The notes under the pieces: model-generated
What the model was told of the DNA's origin: nothing
Seen by the model: only the letters and a program-made list of their open reading frames with translations
Database searches by the model: none
Origin: Micromonospora sp. U21
GTDB taxonomy: Bacteria; Actinomycetota; Actinomycetes; Mycobacteriales; Micromonosporaceae
DNA length: 64,000 bases
Reading direction: 5' to 3'
Assembly: GCF_018070045.1 (NCBI RefSeq)
Contig: NZ_JAGPYK010000010.1
Span: 141,238 to 205,237, forward strand
Translations under genes and position numbers: made by a program
Shown here: positions 41,586 to 51,667 of the stretch, piece by piece
Numbering within the stretch: the first letter of the stretch is position 1
Layout: each line of letters opens with the position of its first letter

Positions 41586-42748
41586 ACCGAACGCGCCCAG
41601 GTCCAGGCGTAGCCGTCGTCCTCGCAGGTGCGGGCCGCGTCGCAGAGATCCAGCGGGCGGAAGGTGTCGACCATGACGGCCAGTTCGTCGAAGTAGTCCG
41701 CGCCGATGGAGCGCTCGGCGGCACCCGGCTGAGGGCCGTGCGTGAAGCCGGACGGGTGCAGTGAGATCGAACCCTGCTCGATGCCGGAGCCACGCCGGGC
41801 CTCGTAGTTGCCGCCGGTGTAGAAGAGCATTTCGTCGGAGTCGACGTTGTGGTGGTTGTACGGCACCGGGATCGAGTCCGGGTGGTAGTCGACCTTGCGG
41901 GGCACGAACGAGCAGATGACGAAGTTGGGGCCCTGGAAGGTCTGGTGCACCGGCGGGGGCTGGTGGATCCGGCCGGTGATCGGCTCGAAGTCGTGGATGG
42001 AGAACGCCCATGGGTAGAGGTGCCCGTCCCAGCCGACCACGTCGAACGGGTGGTGGGCGTAGACGTAGCGGGTCCAGCCACGCCGGTGGCGCACCAGCAC
42101 CTCCGCCTCCTCGCCGTCGACGAGCAGTGGCGCGTCCGGCCCGCGGACGTCGCGCTCGCAGTACGGCGAGTGCTCCAGGAACTGGCCGCGTACCGACAAA
42201 TAGCGCTTGGGCGGGCCGATGTGCCCGGCAGCCTCGATGGTGAGCAGCCGGACGGGCTCCGCACCGGTGGGCACCAGCCGGTGAATGGTCGAGGTGGGGA
42301 TGATGACGTAGTCGCCGGCCACCGCCTCCAGCACGCCGAACGGGGACTCGACCCGCAGTGCCCCCGACTCGACGTAGAGGCAGTGGTCGCCGGTGGCGTC
42401 GCGGAACAGCGGCGAGGGGCGGTCGGCGAGCACGTACCCGATCCGCACGTCGTCGTTGGCGAGCAGGTACTGCCGGCCGAGGATCGGGTCGGCGCCGCCG
42501 GCGTCGAGCTTGTGGGTGCGCAGGTGGCGGGGCTTGAGCGGCAGGTTCGGCGCCCGGGTGAACGCGGGCGGGGTGAACTCGTCGGCGGCCAGGATCGCGG
42601 TGGGCGCGTGCCGGTGGTAGAGCAGGGACGAGTCGGAGGAGAAGCCCTCCTGGCCCATCAGCTCCTCGGCGTAGAGGCTGCCGTCGGGTTGACGGAACTG
42701 GGTGTGGCGCTTGCGCGGCACTTCGCCGACGCTGCGGTAATACGGCAT
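41582..42748 (-). CDS. hmgA: Homogentisate 1,2-dioxygenase
   Basis: HmgA opens the ring of homogentisate to maleylacetoacetate in tyrosine breakdown. The 388-residue cupin enzyme has the iron-binding region DSDEMLFYTGGNYEARRGSGIEQGSISLHPSGFTHGPQPG near residues 290-330, with the Glu and His ligands, and earlier HRHAPTAILAADEFTPPAF and KRYLSVRGQFLEHSPYCERDVRGPD. The ATG at 42748 follows GGGAGGCGAG. Its stop falls in the repeat at 41416-41585. It diverges from the unknown gene and fahA, with 94 bp between starts. It is shorter than the fungal/human type, as in other bacteria of this subfamily. Confidence 0.94.
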   Translation of the reverse strand: MPYYRSVGEVPRKRHTQFRQPDGSLYAEELMGQEGFSSDSSLLYHRHAPTAILAADEFTPPAFTRAPNLPLKPRHLRTHKLDAGGADPILGRQYLLANDDVRIGYVLADRPSPLFRDATGDHCLYVESGALRVESPFGVLEAVAGDYVIIPTSTIHRLVPTGAEPVRLLTIEAAGHIGPPKRYLSVRGQFLEHSPYCERDVRGPDAPLLVDGEEAEVLVRHRRGWTRYVYAHHPFDVVGWDGHLYPWAFSIHDFEPITGRIHQPPPVHQTFQGPNFVICSFVPRKVDYHPDSIPVPYNHHNVDSDEMLFYTGGNYEARRGSGIEQGSISLHPSGFTHGPQPGAAERSIGADYFDELAVMVDTFRPLDLCDAARTCEDDGYAWTWARSV

Positions 42749-42842
42749 CTCGCCTCCCGATATGTCCCGTTCACCGGCCGGGGGCGTCCGATAATCGGAC
42801 GCTGTTGTCCGTTCCTTGTAGCGTCCCGTACATTCTTGTTCC

Positions 42843-43712
42843 GTGTCAACGCAGGTGCCCGCACTCCTCGACGGCCTGGTGGATGACGCCGCCGTCTTCC
42901 CTCCGGGCAGCGCCGCGCTGCCCGACGCCCTGGCCGCCCACCGCCGGCACCGCAACGCCTGGTACGCCGACCTGGTCGGCCCGCTGCTGGTCCCCGCCTC
43001 GACCGTCGCCGCAGGCGAGCTGACCGGTCTCGTCGACCCGGCCGAGGGCCTGGTGGTCGGCGTGATCGGTGACACCGGGGTCGGGAGCCTGCCCTTCGCG
43101 CTGTCGTTCCTGGCACCGGACGGCGTCACCGCCCGACAGGTCGAGGTGGCGGTCGCCCGACGGGGCGAGGACCCGCTGCCCGGCATCGCCGAGCTGTTGC
43201 GGGTGGTCGACTCCCTGCCGGACGTCGAGGCCGTCTACGCCGAACTGCCGCTGACCTTCGGGCTGATGGGCGCGTTGGACGCGCTCGCCGCCGCCCGGGC
43301 CGACGGGGTGCCGGTCGCGGCCAAGTTCCGCACCGGTGGGCTGGCCGCAGAGCTCTTCCCCACCCCGGCCGAGCTGGCCGCGGTGATCTGCGCCTGCCGG
43401 GACCGGGACCTGCCGTTCAAGCTGACCGCCGGGCTGCACCAGGCGGTCCGGCACCTCGACCCGGAGACCGGGTTCACCCACCACGGCTACGCCAACGCGC
43501 TGGCCGCGACGTTGGCGGCGGCCGAAGGCGACGGCGTGGGCCGGGTCGCCGAGCTGCTCACCGTCGCCGACCCGCGCCCGCTGCTGGAGCGAACGACCGG
43601 CCGGCTGGACGCACCCCGCCCGCTCTGGGTCGGCTTCGGCTCGTGCAGCATCCTGGAACCACTGACCGATCTGATCCGGCTGGGGCTGGTGAACGGGGGC
43701 TACGACGCATGA
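42843..43712 (+). CDS. Unknown TIM-barrel-like protein of the homogentisate cluster
   Basis: The 289-residue cytosolic protein starts LLDGLVDDAAVFPPGSAALPDALAAH. It has barrel-like strand/loop phrases: VPVAAKFRTGGLAAELFPTPAELAAVICACRDRDLPFKLTAGLHQAVRH, with Lys in KFRTGG and the KLTAGLH loop that I recall as conserved in this family. I do not know a function. It overlaps fahA (ATGA) and is thus tied to tyrosine catabolism. No maleylacetoacetate isomerase gene is in view, so an isomerase or accessory role is possible but unproved. GTG start at 42843. Confidence 0.7.
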   Translation: MSTQVPALLDGLVDDAAVFPPGSAALPDALAAHRRHRNAWYADLVGPLLVPASTVAAGELTGLVDPAEGLVVGVIGDTGVGSLPFALSFLAPDGVTARQVEVAVARRGEDPLPGIAELLRVVDSLPDVEAVYAELPLTFGLMGALDALAAARADGVPVAAKFRTGGLAAELFPTPAELAAVICACRDRDLPFKLTAGLHQAVRHLDPETGFTHHGYANALAATLAAAEGDGVGRVAELLTVADPRPLLERTTGRLDAPRPLWVGFGSCSILEPLTDLIRLGLVNGGYDA

Positions 43713-44905
43713 CCTGGGTGACCGGCGCTGACGGTTCGCCGTACGGGGTGACGAACCTGCCGTACGGGGTGTTCCGGTCCGACGGGGGTCGACCGCGGAT
43801 CGGCGTGCGGATCGGGTCGTGGGTGCTCGACCTGGCCGCGGCGGAGGCCGCCGAGCTGGTGCTGGCCGCCGGCGCGCTGTGCCGGCCCACCCTCAACGAC
43901 TTCATGACCCTGGGCCGTCCGCAGTGGACGGCGGTGCGGCAGCGGATCGCCGAGCTGCTGACCGACCCGGCACACCGGGGCGCGGTGGAGCCGCTGCTGG
44001 TGCCCCTGGATGAGGTGGAGCTGCTGCTCCCGATCGAGGTGGCCGACTACGTCGACTTCTACTCCTCCGAACACCACGCGTCGAACGTCGGGCAGATCTT
44101 CCGCCCTGGCCAGCCGCCGTTGCTGCCCAACTGGAAGCACCTGCCGATCGGCTATCACGGGCGGGCCGGCACCGTGGTGGTCTCCGGGACGCCGGTGATC
44201 CGCCCGACCGGTCAGCGTGCCTCCGCCGAGGGTCCGGTCACCGGCCCCTCCGTACGCCTCGACATCGAGGCCGAGGTCGGCTTCGTGGTCGGCGTGCCCA
44301 GCCCGTTGGGCGCCCGGGTGTCCGCCGACGACTTCGCCGACCACGTCTTCGGTGTGGTGCTGGTCAACGACTGGTCGGCGCGGGACATCCAGGCCTGGGA
44401 GTACCAGCCGCTCGGTCCGTTCCTGGGCAAGTCCTTCGCCACGTCGATCTCGGCCTGGGTGACGCCACTCGACGCGCTCGCCGACGCCTTCGTGCCCGCC
44501 CCGGATCAGGACCCGCCGGTCGTCGACTACCTGCGGGACGTGCCGCACCTGGGGCTGGACCTCCGGCTGGCCGTCGAGTGGAACGGCGAACGGGTCAGCG
44601 AGCCGCCGTTCGCCACCATGTACTGGACGCCGGCCCAGCAGTTGGCGCACCTCACCGTCAACGGCGCGTCCCTGCGCACCGGCGACCTGTACGCCTCGGG
44701 CACCGTTTCCGGCCCGGACCGTTCGCAGGTCGGCTCGTTCCTGGAGCTGACCTGGGGCGGAGCGGAGCCGGTGAAGCTCGGCGACGAGAGCCGCACCTTC
44801 CTCGCCGACGGCGACACGGTGACCATCACCGCCACCGCTGCCGGCCCGGACGGCACCACCGTCGCCCTCGGCGAGGTCACCGGAACGGTCCGTCCGGCCC
44901 GCTGA
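43709..44905 (+). CDS. fahA: Fumarylacetoacetase
   Basis: Fumarylacetoacetase hydrolyses fumarylacetoacetate to fumarate and acetoacetate, the last step of tyrosine catabolism. The 398-residue protein has an N-terminal SH3-like domain and the FAH fold, with the metal and catalytic residues in YVDFYSSEHHASNVG (Asp, His), DIEAEVGFVVG (Glu) and VNDWSARDIQAWEYQPLGPFLGKSF (Asp, Lys). ATG 43709 overlaps the stop of the preceding gene. A 13-bp hairpin terminates the operon just downstream. Confidence 0.95.
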   Translation: MTWVTGADGSPYGVTNLPYGVFRSDGGRPRIGVRIGSWVLDLAAAEAAELVLAAGALCRPTLNDFMTLGRPQWTAVRQRIAELLTDPAHRGAVEPLLVPLDEVELLLPIEVADYVDFYSSEHHASNVGQIFRPGQPPLLPNWKHLPIGYHGRAGTVVVSGTPVIRPTGQRASAEGPVTGPSVRLDIEAEVGFVVGVPSPLGARVSADDFADHVFGVVLVNDWSARDIQAWEYQPLGPFLGKSFATSISAWVTPLDALADAFVPAPDQDPPVVDYLRDVPHLGLDLRLAVEWNGERVSEPPFATMYWTPAQQLAHLTVNGASLRTGDLYASGTVSGPDRSQVGSFLELTWGGAEPVKLGDESRTFLADGDTVTITATAAGPDGTTVALGEVTGTVRPAR

Positions 44906-44920
44906 CCCGCGCGGCCCTCG

Positions 44921-44951
44921 CACGACCGCCGGACCCGGTCCGGCGGTCGTG
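44921..44951 (+). terminator. Terminator after fahA
   Basis: A perfect 13-bp stem CACGACCGCCGGA (44921-44933) with its complement (44939-44951) and loop CCCGG lies 15 bp after the stop. Confidence 0.85.
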
Positions 44952-45139
44952 TCGGGCCCCGTGTGGCCCCGTCCGGCGGACCGTCTCGTCGATGGGACTG
45001 ATGATCGCACCGGCTGTGCGACCGCCGATCCGGGTTACCCCGTTGATCGTCGCGGATTCCATCGCCCCGCCACGCGGCACGGGCCGGGCCGCGCCCGGCT
45101 GCCAGCGGTGGGGCACCCATCGCACACGGAGGTAGGACG

Positions 45140-45349
45140 ATGCACGATTTCGCGGGCGCGGTATGGCGTACCAGCAGCCGCTCCAACGACCAGGGGCTCT
45201 GCGTGGAGGTGGCGGACAACCTGGTCGACGTCCTCGGTCTGGTCGCGGTTCGCGACTCCAAGGACCAGGCCGGTCCCACACTGGCCGTCAGCCCGCCGGG
45301 ATGGACAGCGTTCATCGGTGCGATCCGGGCCGGTCGCTTCGACCGCTGA
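45140..45349 (+). CDS. Orphan DUF397 protein
   Basis: The 69-residue protein is a complete DUF397 domain: AVWRTSSRSNDQGLCVEVADN, then VAVRDSKDQAGPTLAVSPPGWTAFIGAIRAGRF. In actinomycetes DUF397 proteins are usually encoded just after an XRE/DUF5753 regulator and are thought to work with it (the BldB/AbaA-like type). No such partner is next to this one. GGAGG lies about 7 nt before the ATG. A 10-bp hairpin downstream (45402-45436) is a likely terminator. Confidence 0.85.
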   Translation: MHDFAGAVWRTSSRSNDQGLCVEVADNLVDVLGLVAVRDSKDQAGPTLAVSPPGWTAFIGAIRAGRFDR

Positions 45350-45401
45350 CCGCCCGACCGGTCGCCGACCGGTGCCGAGCGTCCGGCGAAACGGACAACG
45401 T

Positions 45402-45436
45402 GGCCTCCGGGTGGTGGAAATTCCGTCCCGGAGGCC
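45402..45436 (+). terminator. Hairpin between the DUF397 and SRPBCC genes
   Basis: GGCCTCCGGG (45402-45411) pairs perfectly with CCCGGAGGCC (45427-45436) around a 15-nt loop, 52 bp after the DUF397 stop. Confidence 0.55.
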
Positions 45437-45483
45437 CCGTCCAGCCCTCACCCCGCGTACCGTCGAGGACACGGGAGGGTGGC

Positions 45484-45975
45484 ATGTCGACGGTGGCGGT
45501 AACCGGGTTCATCGAGGCGCACGCCGTCGATGTCTGGCGTCTACTGACCGACCTGCCCGGCCGTGCGGCCCGGCTGAGCGCCGCCGGCCCGGTCGAGCTG
45601 CTCACCCCGGGTCCGTTCGGGCCCGGCACCGCGTGGCGTGAGGCGCGCACCCAGCCGGGCGGCGGCACGCTGACCGAGGAGTTCCTGGTGGTGGAGGCGC
45701 GCGCCCCACATCGGCTGGTGCTCTGTTCCTCCGGTGCCGGTGTGGACTACCGGATCACCTGGAGCCTGCGGTCGGTCCAGCGTCGCCGTCGTGGCTGCAC
45801 GGCGGTCACCGTCACCCAGGAGGCGGTGCCGACCGCCCCGTACGGCCGGGTGGTGGCGCTGCTGCTCGGCGGGCTCGCCGCCCGGGCGGTCGAGGTGGCG
45901 CTCCGGCGTGATCTCGCTGACCTGACCTTCGCGGCCAACGCGACCGGCGCCACCGGCTCCGTCGAAGCAGCGTGA
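45484..45975 (+). CDS. SRPBCC-fold (START-like) ligand-binding protein
   Basis: The 163-residue soluble protein starts VAVTGFIEAHAVDVWRLLTDLPGRAARLSAA, the beginning of polyketide-cyclase/SRPBCC proteins, and continues with GTAWREARTQ, LTEEFLVVEARAPHRLVLCSSG and a C-terminal helix (RVVALLLGGLAARAVEVALRRDLADL). The fold forms a hydrophobic pocket. Ligand and reaction cannot be told. ATG 45484 has GGAGGG upstream. A weak pathway link to the type III PKS 9 kb away cannot be shown. Confidence 0.75.
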   Translation: MSTVAVTGFIEAHAVDVWRLLTDLPGRAARLSAAGPVELLTPGPFGPGTAWREARTQPGGGTLTEEFLVVEARAPHRLVLCSSGAGVDYRITWSLRSVQRRRRGCTAVTVTQEAVPTAPYGRVVALLLGGLAARAVEVALRRDLADLTFAANATGATGSVEAA

Positions 45976-46079
45976 CCTCCATCCGGCCGGTTCCACCGCC
46001 GAGGTCCGCGCCCGGGGCGGCGTGACCTGACCAGGGTCCGGCGGGTTCCGCTGGGTAGGGTGCCGGGCGGAGGTGCGGC

Positions 46080-47336
46080 ATGGGGTTCCCGAAGGGTCGG
46101 CGACGGCTCGTGGTGGCGGTCGTGGCGCTGCTCGCCACCGCGGCGGTCGCGGTCATCGTCCACCGGGTGCTCGCGCCGGCCGAGGTGAGCACGGAGGCCC
46201 GGGGCACGTACCCGGCCGCGGCACAGCCGGCCGTCGGCGTGGTCGGTCGGCTGCCGGTCGCCCCGTTGATCGTCGACGCCCGGCTCCGGGTGTACGCCGC
46301 GCACCGCCAGGTCTACGCCGACCGGCCGGTCGACGGGCGGCACCGGACCACCCCGTACTGGTCGTACCGGCGCTGGCCGGCGGAGCTGGCCGGGGTGGTG
46401 GCCAGCGGCAGGACCGTGGTCAGCCGGTGGTCCGACGGGCGTCTGATCGCGCTCGACGCGTCGACCGGGCGGGTGCTCTGGCGAGCCGACGGCCCGGTGC
46501 CCGCCGGGGGCGGGACGGTGGTCCGGCGTACCGGGGCGGTCACCGTCTGGGATCCGCGCGGGCTCTACCTCACCGACCTCGCGGACGGCCGGACGGTGCT
46601 GGTGGTCACCGGCGAGGACCAGGCGCGCGGGGTGGAGCTGGCCGGCGGCCGGGAGCTGTGGCGGGTCGAGCTGCCCGTCGGCTGCCGCAGCGACGTCGGC
46701 ACCAGCTCCTCGGGGCAGCTGATCGGCGTGGACAGCTGCGCCGGGCCGACCACGGTCGAGTTCCGGGACGCGGCGACCGGCGTGGTGCGCGAGCGCTGGC
46801 GGCCGCCGAACGGCCCGGACGGGCTGGTGGCGACCCCGCTCGGTTGCCGTACCGGCCGGTCGGACTGCTCAGGCCTGCGGACGGCCGGGCCGGGTGACGC
46901 GGGTGGCCGGGGTTGGCTGCTGGGTGCCGGCGAGCCGATCGCCGCCCCCGCGCTGGACGCGTCGGGCGCCACCCTGGCCGGCGAGCAGGCGTTGACCGTG
47001 CTCGACGGGGTGGCCGTTGGTCGGTCGGCCCGCTCCGGTGCCGAGCTGTGGCGGGCCGACGGGCTGGGACCGGCCCGGGTGCTCGCCGTCCAACCTGGCC
47101 GGGTGCACCTGCTGACCGACGCGAACGAGCTGGTGACGCTCAATCCGGTGACCGGTACGCAGCTCTCTCGCTTCTCGCTCAACGTCGGCTCGGACGGGAC
47201 CGGCTGGGCGCCCGGGGCGGTGGCGGCGGCGGACGGCTACCTCGCGGTGGAACGGCTCCGCGAGCCGGTCGACCCGGACGGGGACGACCAGCGGTACTAC
47301 CTGACCGCCGAGGCCGTGATCCTGGCCGCCACCTGA
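46080..47336 (+). CDS. Signal-anchored PQQ-repeat beta-propeller protein (1)
   Basis: The 418-residue protein has an N-terminal membrane helix (residues about 9-30), then beta-propeller repeats of the PQQ/WD40-like type: SDGRLIALDASTGRVLWRADG, GRELWRVELP, GVAVGRSARSGAELWRADGLGPARVLAV and ANELVTLNPVTGTQLSRFSL. Conserved Trp residues end each blade. It probably lies outside the membrane and binds protein or cell-wall partners; bound PQQ is not implied. A similar protein is encoded at 52284-53729. GGAGGTGCGGC precedes the ATG. Confidence 0.75.
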   Translation: MGFPKGRRRLVVAVVALLATAAVAVIVHRVLAPAEVSTEARGTYPAAAQPAVGVVGRLPVAPLIVDARLRVYAAHRQVYADRPVDGRHRTTPYWSYRRWPAELAGVVASGRTVVSRWSDGRLIALDASTGRVLWRADGPVPAGGGTVVRRTGAVTVWDPRGLYLTDLADGRTVLVVTGEDQARGVELAGGRELWRVELPVGCRSDVGTSSSGQLIGVDSCAGPTTVEFRDAATGVVRERWRPPNGPDGLVATPLGCRTGRSDCSGLRTAGPGDAGGRGWLLGAGEPIAAPALDASGATLAGEQALTVLDGVAVGRSARSGAELWRADGLGPARVLAVQPGRVHLLTDANELVTLNPVTGTQLSRFSLNVGSDGTGWAPGAVAAADGYLAVERLREPVDPDGDDQRYYLTAEAVILAAT

Positions 47337-47519
47337 TCGGGTCGCATCGACCGTCCAGGCTCCGAACAGCTCACGGCATATGACCTGAAAAGGTACTTTT
47401 TCACGGTTCATGTTTCCGGTGAAGAGGGGCGGCTCATGGACAGTTGGATGGTGGTCCGCCGCCGGCGACCGGAGTGAACCGGTCGACCAGCGGCGTCCTC
47501 GGTCGCGGACCGGCACAGG
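47337..47519. other. Convergent intergenic region
   Basis: Between the propeller gene and the aminotransferase (which converge) lies an AT-rich patch with the near-palindrome GAAAAGGTACTTTTTC around 47386-47401, which could stop transcription from both sides. No gene is seen. Confidence 0.4.
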
Positions 47520-48623
47520 TCAGGCCAGCGCCGCCTCCGCGGCGGCCAGGAACGCGTCGTTCTCGGCCGGAGTGCCGATGGTGACGCGGACCCCGTCCCC
47601 GGCGAACGGCCGGACGATCACCCCGCTCGCCTCGCACGACTTGCCGAACGCCACCGCCTTGTCGCCCAGCGGCAGCCAGACGAAGTTGGCCTGGCTGGTC
47701 GGAACGTCAGGCACGAACTTCCGCAGTGCCTCGGTGACCCGGTCCCGCTCGGCGACGACCAGGGCGCAACGACGCTCCATCTCCGCGGACTGGGTCAGCG
47801 CGGCGAGTGCCCCGGCCTGGGCGGCCGTGCTGGTGGAGAACGGGGTCACCACCTTGCGGATCGCCGCGGCCACCACCGGCTGGGCGACGAGCCAGCCCAC
47901 CCGCAGCCCGGCCAGGCCCCACGCCTTGGACAGGGTGCGCAGCACCGCCACGTTCGGCCGGTCCAGGTAGTCGAGCCCGTCCGGCACCTCCGGGTCGGTG
48001 ACGAACTCCCGGTACGCCTCGTCGATGACCACCAGCACGTCGTCCGGCACCGCGTCGAGGAACCGGTCCAGGTCGGCCCGGCGTACCGCCGTGCCGGTCG
48101 GGTTGTTCGGGTTGCAGACCAGGATCATCCGGGTCCGGTCGGTCACCGCCGCGGCCATCGCCGCCAGGTCGTGCCCGTGCCCGGCGTCGTTGGGCACCCG
48201 CACGCTGGTCGCACCGCTGGTCGCGGCGATGATGGGGTACGCCTCGAACGACCGCCACGCGTAGAGCAGCTCGTCGCCGGGCAGGCAGGTGGCCCGCACC
48301 AGGTGCTCGGCGAGCGCCACCGACCCGCAGCCGGTGGCGATCCGGTCGGCGTCCACGCCGTACCGCTGGGCCAGCGCGTCACGCAACGCGACCACGCCCA
48401 TGTCCGGGTAGCGGTGCGAGGCGGCGAGGGCCTCGGTGACCGCCTCCACCACACCCGGCAGCGGCCCGTACGGCACCTCGTTGCTGGCCAGCTTGATCGC
48501 CTCCGGCAGACCCAGCTCGCGCGCCAGGTCGGCGGGGCTGCGCCCGGGTACGTAGCTGGGCAGCGCGTCGAGGTCGGCGCGGGTCAGCCGCAGCGCCGGC
48601 TGGTGACGTCCGGAGTCGGTCAT
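47520..48623 (-). CDS. PLP aminotransferase, HisC/aromatic (Pat) type
   Basis: The 367-residue class II/I fold aminotransferase has LASNEVPYGPLPGV near residue 45, the active-site lysine in LRTLSKAWGLAGLRVGWLVA near 229, VCNPNNPTGTAV and FVRPFAGDGVRVTIG at the end. The family includes histidinol-phosphate and aromatic amino-acid aminotransferases; motifs alone do not split them. Location in the tyrosine-degradation block near hppD suggests it turns tyrosine into 4-hydroxyphenylpyruvate, the HppD substrate. The hisC of the histidine operon would be elsewhere. Its start overlaps the stop of the RDD gene. Confidence 0.88.
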   Translation of the reverse strand: MTDSGRHQPALRLTRADLDALPSYVPGRSPADLARELGLPEAIKLASNEVPYGPLPGVVEAVTEALAASHRYPDMGVVALRDALAQRYGVDADRIATGCGSVALAEHLVRATCLPGDELLYAWRSFEAYPIIAATSGATSVRVPNDAGHGHDLAAMAAAVTDRTRMILVCNPNNPTGTAVRRADLDRFLDAVPDDVLVVIDEAYREFVTDPEVPDGLDYLDRPNVAVLRTLSKAWGLAGLRVGWLVAQPVVAAAIRKVVTPFSTSTAAQAGALAALTQSAEMERRCALVVAERDRVTEALRKFVPDVPTSQANFVWLPLGDKAVAFGKSCEASGVIVRPFAGDGVRVTIGTPAENDAFLAAAEAALA

Positions 48624-49609
48624 GGGTTTTCTCCCGAGGGCTGGTCACGGTCGTTCGGGGTGGCGGAACCGGTGGTGCGGGGGACCTGGACGACCACCGT
48701 CTGCGCGCGCTTGTCGTGCAGCGCCTGACGGAGCGGGTGGTCGAAGAGTGGGGAGAGGGCGTCGACCAGTTGCAACACCAGGCCGAGCCCGGCGCAGTAC
48801 CAGAGCAGGGTGGGCATGCCGAGGGTGGTCCACCGGCTCAGCGCCGAGCCGAAGCCCAGCGGCTGGTCGGCGGCGAGCGGCACGGCGCGGATCCGCATCA
48901 CCCGCTTGCCGACGGTCTGCCCGCCAGCGGCCATGGCGGGCACCTCGTAGGCCAGCCAGAGCGCGGTGGCGATCACCAGGATCACCACCAGGAGAAGCCC
49001 GGCCTGCTCGCCGATCGGCGGCAGCCCTTCGGTGGAGCTGTTGCCCTCCCGCGCTCGCCGGATCACCTCACGCCAGTACGGCAGCAACTCCAGGAGCCAA
49101 CGCCAGACGAACCAGCCGTTGACCAGCGCGTTCAGCGCGAAGACGAGGCCGAAGTCGATCAGTCGGGCGGCGAACCGCTGGCCGTAGCCTGCCAACTCCA
49201 GCCCGTGCGGGCGCGGCTCGGGCGGCCGTCCGGGCCAGCCGGGCGGAACACCGTGCGGAGCCCAGCCGGGGGGAGCACCCTGCGGTGCCCAGCCGGGGGG
49301 AGCACCCTGCGGTGCCCAGCCGGGAGGACCGGCCTGCGGTCCCCAGCCCGGGCCGTGCCCCGGCTGCGGGCCGTGCCCCGGCTGCGGACCCGGCCCGGGG
49401 TGTGGCGGCCAGCCCGGCGCGGCGGTCACCGGGCCGGCGGCTGCCGGCGCGGCCGGGGTGACCGGGACGGGCGGTGGCTCCACCGGGGGCGGGCCGTCCG
49501 GCGGGGTCGCGTCGACGGGGATGGGCGCGCCGAGCCAGCCCTCGCCGTCCCAGTAGCGCCGGGTCTCGGGGTCGGCGGGGTCGACGTACCAGCCAGGTTG
49601 CACACTCAC
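48620..49609 (-). CDS. RDD-family membrane protein with DUF2510 N-terminus (1)
   Basis: The 329-residue protein starts with a DUF2510 motif (QPGWYVDPADPETRRYWDGEGW, residues 4-25), then about 115 residues of Pro/Gly repeats (PPGWAPQGA units, coded by 27-bp direct repeats), and an RDD domain of three to four helices with the Arg-Asp pair in RFAARLIDFGLVF and GGQTVGKRVMRIRAV. RDD proteins are membrane proteins of unsure role, some acting as transporters. It is coupled to both neighbours by 4-base overlaps: RDD (2), RDD (1), aminotransferase. Confidence 0.8.
   Translation of the reverse strand: MSVQPGWYVDPADPETRRYWDGEGWLGAPIPVDATPPDGPPPVEPPPVPVTPAAPAAAGPVTAAPGWPPHPGPGPQPGHGPQPGHGPGWGPQAGPPGWAPQGAPPGWAPQGAPPGWAPHGVPPGWPGRPPEPRPHGLELAGYGQRFAARLIDFGLVFALNALVNGWFVWRWLLELLPYWREVIRRAREGNSSTEGLPPIGEQAGLLLVVILVIATALWLAYEVPAMAAGGQTVGKRVMRIRAVPLAADQPLGFGSALSRWTTLGMPTLLWYCAGLGLVLQLVDALSPLFDHPLRQALHDKRAQTVVVQVPRTTGSATPNDRDQPSGENP
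49261..49341. repeat. 27-bp tandem repeats in the first RDD gene
   Basis: Units 49261-49287 and 49288-49314 are identical (CCCAGCCGGGGGGAGCACCC start), and 49315-49341 is a diverged third. They code the PPGWAPQGA repeats on the minus strand, so the reading frame is kept. The array could change in length by slippage. Confidence 0.8.
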
Positions 49610-50310
49610 TGGGACACCTTAACGACGACCGTGCCGGCGAACTTGTCGTGGAGGCACTGCTGCCAGGGCTTGTCCCAGAGCTGCCAGAACCCGTCAAGGT
49701 AGCTGATCCCGGGAACCAGCGAGGCCGCCAGGTACTGCACCAGCCACCGCCGGCCGGCCATCCGCCGGTCCAGCGCGCGGGTCGGGTCGAGCGGCACCAC
49801 CCGCAGCTTCATCACCTTCTTGCCGAGTGTCTGACCGCCGCGTTTGAGGTACTCCACGTGGTAGAGCCAGTAGAGACCGAGCATCAGGACGAGCAGCCCG
49901 AGCTGGAGCAGCAGGATCGGCAGGAAGAAGGAGATGAAGAGGCGGCCCGGGTCGGGCTCGACGAGGGTCCCGTCCGGGTTGGTCCGGCTCATCTCGGTAA
50001 TCATCCGCGCCCAGAGGACGAGGAAGACCGGCATGAACAGCACCAGCGAGACGGCGCTGGCCAGCGTCATGTCGATCAGCCAGGCCAGGAGCCGGTCGCT
50101 GAAGCTGGCCAGCGGCTGACCACCCGGGCTCAGCGTCGGGGGCAGCGGACGGGGTGGTCCGGCGTACCCCGGCGGGGCCCAGCCCGGTGGGGCGTACTGC
50201 GGCGGCACCGCGTACCCATGGGGGTGTGGTCCGGGCGGCGGTGCGAAGCCGCCGGCGGCGGGCGGAGGCCCACCGACCGGCGGCGTCGGGTACGACGGAG
50301 GCTGCGTCAC
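49606..50310 (-). CDS. RDD-family membrane protein (2)
   Basis: The 234-residue protein has a Pro-rich N-terminus of about 60 residues and the RDD domain: LASFSDRLLAWLIDMTLASAVSLVLFMP with the Arg-Asp pair, GGQTLGKKVMKLRVVPLDPTRALDRRMAGRRW, and LWDKPWQQCLHDKFAGTVVVKV near the end. About four helices. It lacks a DUF2510 start. The GTG at 50310 begins MTQPPSYP; a much longer frame upstream is shadow of hppD. It overlaps the next RDD gene by 4 bases. Confidence 0.75.
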   Translation of the reverse strand: MTQPPSYPTPPVGGPPPAAGGFAPPPGPHPHGYAVPPQYAPPGWAPPGYAGPPRPLPPTLSPGGQPLASFSDRLLAWLIDMTLASAVSLVLFMPVFLVLWARMITEMSRTNPDGTLVEPDPGRLFISFFLPILLLQLGLLVLMLGLYWLYHVEYLKRGGQTLGKKVMKLRVVPLDPTRALDRRMAGRRWLVQYLAASLVPGISYLDGFWQLWDKPWQQCLHDKFAGTVVVKVSQ

Positions 50311-50321
50311 GCTCGACAGTG

Positions 50322-51635
<1,314 letters not shown>

Positions 51636-51652
51636 TCAGGTTGCACATTCGG

Positions 51653-51667
51653 TATGGTCTGAACCCA
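51653..51667 (+). promoter_or_regulatory. Leaderless -10 element TATGGT of the Lrp-type gene
   Basis: TATGGT (51653-51658) ends 8 nt before the ATG at 51667. The 139-bp gap to hppD would hold the regulator's binding site, but no strong symmetric operator is clear. Confidence 0.5.
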
